Below are positions 1 to 6,228 of a stretch of DNA of 8,160 nt, in pieces. A program made the position numbers and the translations under genes. The notes below the pieces were generated by a model. It saw nothing but the letters and a program-made list of their open reading frames with translations, searched no databases and was not told the origin of the DNA. The stretch comes from Pseudomonadota bacterium (GTDB lineage Bacteria > Pseudomonadota > Alphaproteobacteria > Micropepsales > Micropepsaceae), in the NCBI GenBank assembly GCA_025360685.1, contig JANYBR010000130.1, positions 1 to 8,160 on the forward strand. The letters are read 5' to 3'. Each line of letters opens with the position of its first letter. The stretch's first letter is position 1.

Positions 1-2
1 CG

Positions 3-527
3 ATCCGCTTCACCGCCTACACGCCGTGCTTTCGCGCCGAAGCTGGCGCAGCGGGCAAGGACACGCGCGGCATGATCCGGATGCACCAGTTCGACAAGGT
101 CGAACTTGTTTCGATCACGACGCCCGAGCAGTCGAACGCCGAACACGAACGCATGACCGACGCGGCGCAGGAAATTCTCAAGCGCCTCGACCTGCATCAT
201 CGCGTCGTCACGCTGTGCACCGGCGACATGGGATTTTCGGCGCGCAAGACCTACGACATCGAGGTCTGGCTGCCGGGCCAGAACCGTTTCCGCGAGATTT
301 CATCCTGCTCGAACTGCGGCGACTTCCAGGCGCGGCGGATGAACACGCGCTATCGCGGCGCGGACGGAAAAATAAAAGGCCCGGTGCACACCCTGAACGG
401 CTCCGGGCTCGCCATCGGCCGCACCCTGGTCGCGATCCTGGAAAATTATCAGCAGCCCGACGGTTCCGTCGCCATTCCCGATGCGCTTAAGCCGTATATG
501 GGCGGGTTGGAGCAGATAACGAACTAA
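3..527 (+). CDS. serS: Seryl-tRNA synthetase, C-terminal part (5' end outside window)
   Basis: Cytoplasmic class II aminoacyl-tRNA synthetase that charges tRNA-Ser with serine. The reading frame is already open at the left edge, so only about the last 174 residues are present; the N-terminal coiled-coil arm and class II motif 1 lie outside the window. Visible landmarks are class II motif 2 at the very start (TPCFRAEAGAAGKDTRG followed by MIRMHQFDKVEL), the conserved ISSCSNCGDFQARR segment of the active site, and motif 3 near the end (NGSGLAIGRTLVAILENYQ, with its conserved arginine). The C-terminus, IPDALKPYMGG plus a short tail, is typical of bacterial SerRS. The stop is TAA at 525-527. An ATG at 72 is internal to motif 2 and is not the start. 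No frameshift or missing motif is seen. Identification is very secure. Confidence 0.97.
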   Translation: MRFTAYTPCFRAEAGAAGKDTRGMIRMHQFDKVELVSITTPEQSNAEHERMTDAAQEILKRLDLHHRVVTLCTGDMGFSARKTYDIEVWLPGQNRFREISSCSNCGDFQARRMNTRYRGADGKIKGPVHTLNGSGLAIGRTLVAILENYQQPDGSVAIPDALKPYMGGLEQITN

Positions 528-931
528 ATTTCAGCCGCGCCCTTGAAAGAGCGGTGCGGAGGACTACTTTCCTACGGTGGTGTAGAGCGGTTTCGGACGG
601 AGTTTGTTTGTCACTCCACTTGTCACCATGGCCGGGCTTGACCCGGCCACCCAGCGTGGCGTGTCTACGCCGCAATTGGATGCCATTCGCCGCGCCGACG
701 CGCGGCTATTGGGTGGCCGGGTCAAGCCAGGCCATGGAGATCGAGGAGCGTGAATTTGGAATCTCGCCGAACAATTATGTTGCCGAACGACCCCGCGAGA
801 AGACGAAATCGCCGGACTTATGCAACACGATAGTCATGCAAGATCAATAAGTTGGTTCAGATTTCCGGGAGGTTGAGCCGCGATTTTGCCACCCCACCCC
901 CTCACCCAAAAGCGAGTCAGGAACGAACGGA
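528..931. other. 404-base intergenic region between serS and surE
   Basis: No credible gene. Just after the serS stop there is a weak hairpin (535-541 pairing with 553-559, seven pairs including one G-U, 11-base loop) without a following T-run, so it is at best a doubtful terminator. The middle is taken up by a bipartite palindromic repeat (626-737). From about 738 to 900 the sequence is less GC-rich and shows no confident promoter. The open frame that crosses the repeat encodes only repeat-derived peptide and is rejected as a gene. The promoter of surE presumably lies between the repeat and 931. Confidence 0.7.
626..737. repeat. Bipartite palindromic intergenic repeat, copy 1
   Basis: Two 28-base arms, 626-653 and 710-737, are reverse complements of each other with 27 of 28 positions matching, separated by 56 bases. 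Each arm is itself a small hairpin: the left arm has a perfect 7-bp stem (630-636 with 642-648, loop CTTGA) and the right arm has the matching stem (715-721 with 727-733) with one mismatch. The element could fold as one long hairpin or as two small ones. Its arm ends (CCATGGCC ... GGCCACCCA) are shared with copy 2 at 1733-1859. Similar CATGGCCGGG-type palindromes are abundant between genes in Bradyrhizobium-like genomes; this is recalled, not searched. Confidence 0.9.
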
Positions 932-1708
932 ATGCGCATTCTGGTCACCAACGATGACGGCATCCACGCACCGGGCCTTGCCGCGGCGGAGAAGATCGCG
1001 CGTGCCCTCAGCGACGATGTCTGGGTCGTGGCGCCCGAGACCGAACAGTCCGGCGCGTCGCACTCGCTGACGCTGACCCTGCCGCTGCGTCTGCGCGAGA
1101 TCGAGAAGAAGCGCTTCACCGTCACCGGCACGCCGACAGACTGCGTGATGATGGCCTGCGCCCATGTGATGAAGGATGCGCCGCCGAGCCTGATCCTCTC
1201 CGGCGTCAATCGCGGCTCCAACATCGCCGACGACGTCACCTATTCCGGCACCATCGCCGGCGCGATGGAAGGTTGCGCGCTCGGCATTGCCTCAATCGCC
1301 ATGAGCCAGTCCTATGGCTGGACCGAAGGCGCCGAGATTCCCTGGGCCTGCGGCGAGGTGCAGGGGCCGCCGCTCATCCGCAAGCTGGTCGAGATGGGCT
1401 GGCCGGACGACGTGCTCATCAACATTAACTTTCCCGACGCGGCGCCGGGTGAGGTGAAAGGCATCGACATCGCCTCGCAGGGCAAGCGCGATCTGCAGAC
1501 CGCTGCGCTCGACCGCCGCGTCGATGCGCGCGGCAATCCCTATTTCTGGATCGGCTTCAAGCGCGTGCGCTCCAACCCGCCGGAGGGCACGGACTTGCAC
1601 GCGATCTATCACAAGCGCATCGCGGTGACGCCGCTGCACCTCAATCTCACCGAGTTCGAGGTTCTGGAAAAGATGAAGAAGAAGCTCGGCAAACTTCCTT
1701 TGGCATAG
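932..1708 (+). CDS. surE: 5'/3'-nucleotidase SurE
   Basis: Metal-dependent phosphatase that removes phosphate from nucleoside 5'- and 3'-monophosphates (some family members also act on short polyphosphate); a cytoplasmic stress/stationary-phase survival protein. At 258 residues it has normal family length. The N-terminal MRILVTNDDGIHAPG carries the Asp-Asp metal site (D8, D9). The conserved serine lies in EQSGASHS (S40), and the downstream block SGVNRGSNIADDVTYSGT (from residue 90) contains the metal-binding asparagine N93 and the conserved YSGTIAGAMEG helix. The ATG at 932 places the motif directly at the N-terminus as in the family, with an AGGA element about nine bases upstream. It sits between two palindromic repeats and ahead of pcm, the classical surE-pcm pairing, although a 163-base gap with a repeat separates them here. 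All key residues are present. Confidence 0.97.
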   Translation: MRILVTNDDGIHAPGLAAAEKIARALSDDVWVVAPETEQSGASHSLTLTLPLRLREIEKKRFTVTGTPTDCVMMACAHVMKDAPPSLILSGVNRGSNIADDVTYSGTIAGAMEGCALGIASIAMSQSYGWTEGAEIPWACGEVQGPPLIRKLVEMGWPDDVLININFPDAAPGEVKGIDIASQGKRDLQTAALDRRVDARGNPYFWIGFKRVRSNPPEGTDLHAIYHKRIAVTPLHLNLTEFEVLEKMKKKLGKLPLA

Positions 1709-1732
1709 GTGATGGAGCTTGAACCCCTCGGT

Positions 1733-1859
1733 GTCATGGCCCGCGAATGCGGGCCACCCAGTTGGTGACACTCTCGGCCTTCAACGAGAAGGACTCAGAG
1801 CGCATTCTTCGACCATGCCAACGGTTCAAACTGGGTGGCCCGCGTTCGCGGGCCATGAC
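1733..1859. repeat. Bipartite palindromic intergenic repeat, copy 2
   Basis: It fills most of the surE-pcm gap. Two 31-base arms, 1733-1763 and 1829-1859, are reverse complements with 30 of 31 matches, separated by 65 bases. Each arm folds on itself: 1738-1744 with 1749-1755 (7 bp, loop GAAT), and 1837-1844 with 1847-1854 (8 bp, loop TT). The outer arm sequence CATGGCC ... GGCCACCCAG matches copy 1 at 626-737, but the inner ten or so bases differ (CGCGAATGCG here, GGGCTTGACCC there) and the spacers between arms are unrelated. The right arm ends 12 bases before the pcm start codon, so it could mask translation initiation or terminate or attenuate surE transcripts. That role is inference. Confidence 0.9.
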
Positions 1860-1871
1860 GGGAATGATTAA

Positions 1872-2534
1872 GTGACCAACGATCCCCGCCAGGTCCGGCT
1901 CGTCATGGAGCTGCGCGGCCAGGGCATCACAGACGATCGCGTGCTCGATGTCATCGCGCGCACGCAGCGTGAGCTGTTCGTGGATGTCGCGTTCGCGGAC
2001 AACGCCTACAGCAACACAGCGCTGCCGATTTCGTGCGGCCAGACGATCAGCCAGCCCTATATCGTCGCCTATATCACCCAGCATCTCGACTTGAGCGTAA
2101 ACATGCGCGTGCTGGAGATCGGAACCGGTTCCGGCTACCAGGCGGCCGTCCTCAGCCCGCTCTGCCGGCGGGTTTACACGATCGAACGCCACCGCCCGCT
2201 TCTCGAACAGGCAAAGGCGCGCTTCAAGGCGCTCAAGCTCGACAATGTCGTGCCAAGGCATGGCGATGGTTTTGCCGGCTGGCCGGAGCAGGCGCCGTTC
2301 GACCGCATTGTGCTGTCCTGCGCGGTGCCGAAAGTGCCGCCAATCCTTATCGAACAGTTAAAATTGGGCGGGGTGCTGATTGCCCCGGTGGGGAATGTAC
2401 CTAATCCGGACGCTTTGGAGCCGCCGGAAAGCATTTCTCAACAATTAACCAAGATGATCCGCACTGAAACAGGCGTGAGGGAAGAAGTCCTGATCCCTGT
2501 TGTGTTCGTCCCGATGTTGTCGGGCCTTCCGTGA
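1872..2534 (+). CDS. pcm: Protein-L-isoaspartate O-methyltransferase
   Basis: Repair enzyme that methylates L-isoaspartyl residues of aged proteins with S-adenosylmethionine, starting their conversion back to aspartate; cytoplasmic. At 220 residues it has normal length. Visible are the N-terminal helix (RVLDVIARTQRELFVD), the substrate-site signature GQTISQP (residues 56-62), the SAM-binding glycine motif LEIGTGSGYQ (81-90), the acidic residue closing the SAM site in YTIER (E105), the HGDG block (130-133) and the hydrophobic C-terminal strand VVFVPML. The start is GTG at 1872: an in-frame TAA lies immediately upstream (1869-1871) and the next ATG (M12) would cut into the conserved N-terminal helix. 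The ribosome binding site is weak (GGGAA). It follows surE and precedes the LytM lipoprotein by 15 bases, so cotranscription with the latter is likely. Confidence 0.96.
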   Translation: MTNDPRQVRLVMELRGQGITDDRVLDVIARTQRELFVDVAFADNAYSNTALPISCGQTISQPYIVAYITQHLDLSVNMRVLEIGTGSGYQAAVLSPLCRRVYTIERHRPLLEQAKARFKALKLDNVVPRHGDGFAGWPEQAPFDRIVLSCAVPKVPPILIEQLKLGGVLIAPVGNVPNPDALEPPESISQQLTKMIRTETGVREEVLIPVVFVPMLSGLP

Positions 2535-2549
2535 GGTGCCAGAACGCAC

Positions 2550-3236
2550 ATGGTTTGGAACATCGAAATGCAGCGCGCCGTAACGCTGTTTGCCACCGTC
2601 CTGCTGGCCTCCCTTTTGCTCACAGGCTGCGTCTCGGATTCGCCGCGCACCGAACTCAACTGGGAAGGCGTGAACGATGTGCCGGTGCATCATCGCACCG
2701 TCGCCGTGCACCATTGGTCCTACGCACCTGCGCGCAACGCGAGCCTGGATTGTCCAACGCCGCGCTCGAGGCCGGCTTGGTACACGGCCAGCGCGCTGGC
2801 GCCGATCACCTCGCCCGCCGTGCAGCCGTATTCGACGGATCTCGGCACGCCGATCTTTGTCTGGCCGGTGACGGGTCCGGTGATTTCGGACTTCGGAACC
2901 AGCGCGAGCGGCCAGCGCAACGACGGCATCAACATCGCCACACCCTATGGCACGCCGATCCGCGCCTCCGCAGCAGGCACCATCAGCTATGCCGGCAACG
3001 AATTGCGCGGCTACGGCAATCTCATCCTCATCAAACATGACGACGGCTATGTCACGGCCTATGCGCATGCGGAACGCATTTTGGTGGCGCGCGGCGACAC
3101 GGTTTCGAAGGGTCAGATCATCGCCTACGCCGGCGACACGGGTGACGTCACGAGCCCGCAGCTGCATTTCGAAATCCGCCGCGGCGTGCAGCCGATCAAT
3201 CCGCGCACTTTGCTGCTCGCCTCGCGCGCTAGCTGA
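2550..3236 (+). CDS. Lipoprotein with degenerate LytM (peptidase M23) domain, NlpD-like
   Basis: Predicted envelope lipoprotein of 228 residues. The N-terminus has a hydrophobic stretch (residues 11-26) ending in a lipobox LLTGC with C27 as the likely lipidated residue. Residues about 30-100 are a low-similarity linker with no recognisable LysM repeat, and residues about 104-222 are a LytM/M23 domain closely resembling that of E. coli NlpD (YAGNELRGYGNLILIKH, AYAH, LHFEIR, then INPRTLL). Three of the usual zinc or catalytic positions are replaced: N124 for His and N128 for Asp in the HxxxD motif, and Q204 for the first His of HxH. H173 and H206 remain. It is therefore probably not an endopeptidase but an activator of a cell-wall amidase. 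Its position after surE and pcm supports an nlpD relationship. ATG 2568 (M7) is an alternative start giving a tighter signal peptide. The 3' end overlaps the opposing ATPase gene by 8 bases. Confidence 0.9.
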   Translation: MVWNIEMQRAVTLFATVLLASLLLTGCVSDSPRTELNWEGVNDVPVHHRTVAVHHWSYAPARNASLDCPTPRSRPAWYTASALAPITSPAVQPYSTDLGTPIFVWPVTGPVISDFGTSASGQRNDGINIATPYGTPIRASAAGTISYAGNELRGYGNLILIKHDDGYVTAYAHAERILVARGDTVSKGQIIAYAGDTGDVTSPQLHFEIRRGVQPINPRTLLLASRAS

Positions 3237-4113
3237 GCGTTCGTCCGAGCTCGCCGCCCAAGTCCTGGATGAACTGCCAGGCGACGCGGCCCGATCGCGC
3301 ACCACGTCCCGCCGCCCAGGCCAGCGCGCGACGGTGCAGTTCGTCTCTTTGGACCTTGAGTTTGAAGTACGCGGTGTAGGCGTCGATCATTTCAAGATAT
3401 TCGTCCTGGCCGCAATTGTGAAAGCCAAGCCACAGACCGAAGCGATCCGAGAGCGAAACCTTTTCCTCGACCGCTTCCGACGGATTGATCGCGGTGGAGC
3501 GTTCGTTCTCCATCATGTCGCGCGGCATCAGATGGCGCCGGTTCGAGGTGGCGTAGAACAGCACATTCTCCGGCCGTCCTTCGAGGCCGCCTTCCAGCGC
3601 GGCTTTGAGCGACTTGTAGCTCGTATCGTCCTTGTCGAACGAAAGATCGTCGCAATAGAGCAGGTAGCGCCGCGCATCGCCGCGCAACACGCGCAACAGC
3701 AGCGGCAGACTGGCGATCTCCTCGCGATGGATTTCCACGAGCACGAGACGCGCCTTGCCCTTGCGCGCGCCGTTGATCTGGGCATGAACCGCCTTGACCA
3801 GCGAACTCTTGCCCATGCCGCGCGCGCCCCACAGCAGCGCGTTGTTCGCCGGCAGCCCTTCGGCAAAGCGGCGCGTGTTCTCGAACAAGGTGTCGCGCGC
3901 CGCATCAATGCCCTTGAGCAGCGTCAGCGGTATGCTGGCAATCCTGGCGACAGACAGAAGTCCACCCTGCGCCGGTTCCCACACGAAGGCATCTCCCGCC
4001 GCTGGCGCGGCGCTGGCCAGTGCGCCGGGCGCAAGACGCTCAAGCGCCGCCGCGATGCGTTTGAGGACATCGCTGCCCGGCGCGCCAGTCCTGCTCGTCT
4101 TGCCGTTCGCCAT
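3229..4113 (-). CDS. DUF815-family ATP-binding protein (AAA-type ATPase of unknown role)
   Basis: Cytoplasmic P-loop ATPase of 294 residues; its family (DUF815) has no settled function. The Walker A motif is GARGMGKS (residues 96-103). The Walker B strand is YLLYCDDL (150-157) with adjacent aspartates, followed by a sensor-1-like ATSN (188-191) and RRHLMPRDM, the most family-specific segment. An arginine in LSDRFGLWLGF (R224) could be an arginine finger. The N-terminal 90 residues are helical and lack a signal peptide. The start is ATG at 4113, preceded on the - strand by an AAGGG element eight bases away. It is divergent from yajC and converges on the LytM lipoprotein gene with an 8-base tail overlap. 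As I recall, the gene is commonly found beside yajC in alphaproteobacteria. No missing motif or frameshift is seen. Confidence 0.9.
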   Translation of the reverse strand: MANGKTSRTGAPGSDVLKRIAAALERLAPGALASAAPAAGDAFVWEPAQGGLLSVARIASIPLTLLKGIDAARDTLFENTRRFAEGLPANNALLWGARGMGKSSLVKAVHAQINGARKGKARLVLVEIHREEIASLPLLLRVLRGDARRYLLYCDDLSFDKDDTSYKSLKAALEGGLEGRPENVLFYATSNRRHLMPRDMMENERSTAINPSEAVEEKVSLSDRFGLWLGFHNCGQDEYLEMIDAYTAYFKLKVQRDELHRRALAWAAGRGARSGRVAWQFIQDLGGELGRTLS

Positions 4114-4121
4114 CGCCTAAA

Positions 4122-4126
4122 CCCTT
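4122..4126 (-). promoter_or_regulatory. Ribosome binding site of the DUF815 ATPase gene
   Basis: Reads AAGGG on the - strand, eight bases before the ATG at 4113. It supports that start codon over downstream alternatives. Confidence 0.55.
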
Positions 4127-4138
4127 GTTTATCCATAG

Positions 4139-4166
4139 TTGCAAAGGAGGATTGCACAGCTATATT
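4139..4166 (+). promoter_or_regulatory. Candidate sigma70-type promoter for yajC-secD
   Basis: TTGCAA (4139-4144) and TATATT (4161-4166) are separated by 16 bases in the divergent gap between the ATPase gene and yajC. This is one of the few AT-rich -10-like hexamers in a GC-rich window. It would give a transcript starting near 4173 with a leader of about 48 bases before the yajC ATG at 4221. The spacer also contains AAAGGAGG, which looks like a ribosome binding site but has no start codon at a usable distance. Prediction by eye only. Confidence 0.45.
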
Positions 4167-4220
4167 CGCGCCCCAACAGCCGCGCCACATTCTCGCGGCC
4201 CCACGCTTTCCGGAACCAGT

Positions 4221-4529
4221 ATGCAAGATATTCTGACCAACCCGCTGTTTATGTTCGTGCCCATCGGCCTCATCTTCTATTTCCTGGTCATGCGTCCGCA
4301 ACAGCAACAACAGAAAGAGCATCGCCTGGCGATCGAGAATCTTCGCCGCGGCGACACGGTGGTCACCGCAGGAGGTGTGGTGGGCCGCATCACCAAGGCG
4401 CCGACAAAAGAGGACGCGGAGGTCACGGTCGAGATCGCAGACAATGTGCAAGTCAAAGTGATCAAGAGCACGCTCAGCCAGGTGCGCGCCAAGAGCCAGC
4501 CGGTCGAGACAAAAGCGGACAAGAGTTGA
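4221..4529 (+). CDS. yajC: Preprotein translocase accessory subunit YajC
   Basis: Small single-span inner-membrane protein that associates with SecD and SecF and with the SecYEG channel. At 102 residues it has normal family length. It has one hydrophobic helix (about residues 8-24), the conserved FLVMRPQQQQQKEH segment at the cytoplasmic boundary (glutamine-rich), and the cytoplasmic YajC core LRRGDTVVTAGGVVGRI (41-57), followed by the V-rich strands and a charged tail. The start chosen is ATG 4221: the open frame extends upstream to a TTG at 4125, but those extra 32 residues are polar, unlike the family and would bury the usual MQ/F N-terminus. Upstream GGA elements are weak. secD begins six bases after the stop, so the two are cotranscribed and probably translationally coupled. 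Confidence 0.95.
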   Translation: MQDILTNPLFMFVPIGLIFYFLVMRPQQQQQKEHRLAIENLRRGDTVVTAGGVVGRITKAPTKEDAEVTVEIADNVQVKVIKSTLSQVRAKSQPVETKADKS

Positions 4530-4535
4530 CCGGCG

Positions 4536-6161
4536 ATGCTTCAGGTTTCGACTTGGACCAGAATGCTTGTTGCCATCATCCTTCTCGGCGGCCTGCTGAT
4601 CGCCATCCCCAACGCGCTGCCTGACAACATCCTCGCAAAGATACCGGGCTGGCTGCCCAGCCAGACCGTTGCCCTCGGACTCGACCTGCAGGGCGGCTCT
4701 TATCTTCTGCTCGAAGTCGAACTAGACGCGGTGGAAAAGGACAAACTTCAATCGCTGATGGGCGACGTACGCCGTGCACTCCGCAAGGCGCATATCCTTT
4801 ATGATAATATCGGAGTCACCTCAGACACGTTCGCCGTCACAATCAAGGACCCGGCACTGCGCGATGAGGCCAAGACACTGATCGAGGGGCTCAATCCCGC
4901 GATGGGGTCGGGCGTTCTGGGAGTCAGCGGCCACGCCTACGACTTCTCGGACAATGGTCAGGGCGTGTTCGCGCTGAAAATGACCAACACCTACAGGACG
5001 CAGACACAGGCCGACATCGTCAACCAGTCGCTGGAGGTCGTGCGCCGGCGCATCGACCAGATGGGCACGAAAGAACCGACCATCGAACGACAGGGCGACG
5101 ACCGCATTCTGGTTCAGGTGCCCGGCCTGAAAGACCCCAGCACTCTCAAGACCATGCTCGGCAAGACCGCAAAGATGACGTTCCAGCTGGTCGATGAGGC
5201 TGCGGACCGCGGTGGCGCCGCCGAACGCGGCATTGCGCCGATCGGCGACGAAATCCTGCCCGTGATGTCGAAAGACCAGGCCGCATTGCAGAGAAAGGTC
5301 GTCGTCCAGAAACTGGTGATGGTGGCCGGCGATCGCCTGGTTGACGCCAGCGCCGGATACGATCAGCGCACCGGCGAGCCGACGGTCAATTTCCGCTTCG
5401 ACAGCGTCGGTGCGCGCGAATTCGGCGACGTGACCAAGTCGTTCCCGCCACAGAGCCAGCGCTTCGCCATCGTTCTCGACAAGCAGGTTCTTTCCGATCC
5501 CGTCATTATCGAGCCGATCCTGGGGGGTTCGGGACAAATCACCGGCTCGTTCACGACCAAGAGCGCCAACGACCTGGCAATCCTGTTGCGCGCCGGCGCA
5601 CTGCCCGCGCCGCTGAAGGTGATCGAAGAACGCACAGTCGGCGCCGAACTCGGTGCCGACTCCGTCAAGGCAGGCCGTTATTCGGCGCTTGCGGGTCTGG
5701 TACTCGTTGCGCTGTTCATGATCGCTCGCTACGGCCTGTTCGGCGTATTCGCCGACATCGCGCTCGGGTTGAACATCGTGCTCCTGATGGCGGCGCTCAC
5801 GCTGTTCGGCGCGACGCTGACCTTGCCGGGCATTGCCGGCATTGTCCTGACGATGGGCATGGCGGTGGACGCGAACGTCCTGATTTACGAGCGCATCAAG
5901 GAAGAGCAGCGCAACGGTCGCAGCATGCTGGCCTCGATCGATCAAGGCTTCCGGCGCGCCATGGCAACCATCATCGATGCCAACTCGACCCATTTGATTG
6001 CCGCCCTGATTCTCTTTCAGCTCGGCTCGGGACCGGTACGCGGCTTCGCGGTCACCCTTGGAGTCGGCATCATCACATCGTTCTTCACCGCCGTGATGGT
6101 GACGCGCCTGATCGTCATTCTCTGGCTCAATATTCGTCGTCCCCGCCAATTGGCCATATAG
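4536..6161 (+). CDS. secD: Protein translocase subunit SecD (unfused; no secF follows)
   Basis: Inner-membrane subunit that uses the proton motive force to help pull preproteins through SecYEG and out on the periplasmic side. At 541 residues it is a full-length SecD. It has TM1 (about residues 8-26), the conserved LGLDLQGGSYLLLEV (47-61) opening the large periplasmic P1 region, the RRRIDQMGTKEPTIERQG block (170-187), the P1 head (about 220-310), the conserved RAGALPAPLKVIEERTVG (352-369), and five more hydrophobic segments. These include GMAVDANVLIYERIKEE (441-457, with D445) and DANSTHLIAA (481-490), the family's membrane signature. It ends in RRPRQLAI, like other stand-alone SecD proteins, with TAG at 6159-6161. 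It is not fused to SecF and no secF frame follows, which is unusual. The start ATG 4536 is six bases after yajC. Confidence 0.97.
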   Translation: MLQVSTWTRMLVAIILLGGLLIAIPNALPDNILAKIPGWLPSQTVALGLDLQGGSYLLLEVELDAVEKDKLQSLMGDVRRALRKAHILYDNIGVTSDTFAVTIKDPALRDEAKTLIEGLNPAMGSGVLGVSGHAYDFSDNGQGVFALKMTNTYRTQTQADIVNQSLEVVRRRIDQMGTKEPTIERQGDDRILVQVPGLKDPSTLKTMLGKTAKMTFQLVDEAADRGGAAERGIAPIGDEILPVMSKDQAALQRKVVVQKLVMVAGDRLVDASAGYDQRTGEPTVNFRFDSVGAREFGDVTKSFPPQSQRFAIVLDKQVLSDPVIIEPILGGSGQITGSFTTKSANDLAILLRAGALPAPLKVIEERTVGAELGADSVKAGRYSALAGLVLVALFMIARYGLFGVFADIALGLNIVLLMAALTLFGATLTLPGIAGIVLTMGMAVDANVLIYERIKEEQRNGRSMLASIDQGFRRAMATIIDANSTHLIAALILFQLGSGPVRGFAVTLGVGIITSFFTAVMVTRLIVILWLNIRRPRQLAI

Positions 6162-6170
6162 CGAAAAGGG

Positions 6171-6206
6171 CTGAAATGCCCGGTAGATGCGGTAGACTGA
6201 TTTCAG
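6171..6206. repeat. Inverted repeat with internal direct repeat upstream of the puuD-like gene
   Basis: CTGAAAT (6171-6177) and ATTTCAG (6200-6206) are perfect 7-base inverted copies separated by 22 bases. Between them CGGTAGA occurs twice (6181-6187 and 6190-6196), nine bases apart. It sits between secD and the next gene, 22 bases before the latter's ATG. It could be an operator or a weak hairpin. There is no T-run, so it is not a convincing terminator. Confidence 0.5.
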
Positions 6207-6214
6207 ACTCATAA

Positions 6215-6222
6215 AGGGGAGG
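6215..6222 (+). promoter_or_regulatory. Strong ribosome binding site of the puuD-like gene
   Basis: AGGGGAGG lies six bases before the ATG at 6229, the best Shine-Dalgarno match to a start in the window. It decides the start: the upstream in-frame TTG at 6223 touches this element and cannot be used. Confidence 0.8.
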
Positions 6223-6228
6223 TTGGCC

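Noticed and set aside
535..559. Hairpin after serS as a terminator
   Set aside because: Only seven pairs with one G-U, an 11-base loop and no T-run.
554..850. 98-codon open frame between serS and surE
   Set aside because: It runs through both arms of the palindromic repeat, giving WPGLTRPP- and WVAGSSQAME-like peptide, a known kind of spurious prediction. It has no ribosome binding site or protein-like composition.
1864..1875. Three-codon frame (ATG ATT AAG TGA) whose stop overlaps the pcm GTG
   Set aside because: Too short to separate from chance. It could be a minimal coupling frame, but no evidence supports it.
4143..4150. AAAGGAGG as a ribosome binding site for a small leader peptide
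   Set aside because: No ATG, GTG or TTG follows at a usable distance; the only nearby TTG is one base away. Probably chance, or part of the promoter spacer.
4125..4220. TTG-initiated N-terminal extension of yajC
   Set aside because: The extra 32 residues are polar and unlike YajC, and the extension would overlap the candidate promoter. ATG 4221 gives the normal family length.
2947..4236. 429-codon open frame on the + strand across the lipoprotein and ATPase genes
   Set aside because: It is antisense to the well-supported ATPase gene and out of frame with the LytM domain. Its composition is shadow-like.
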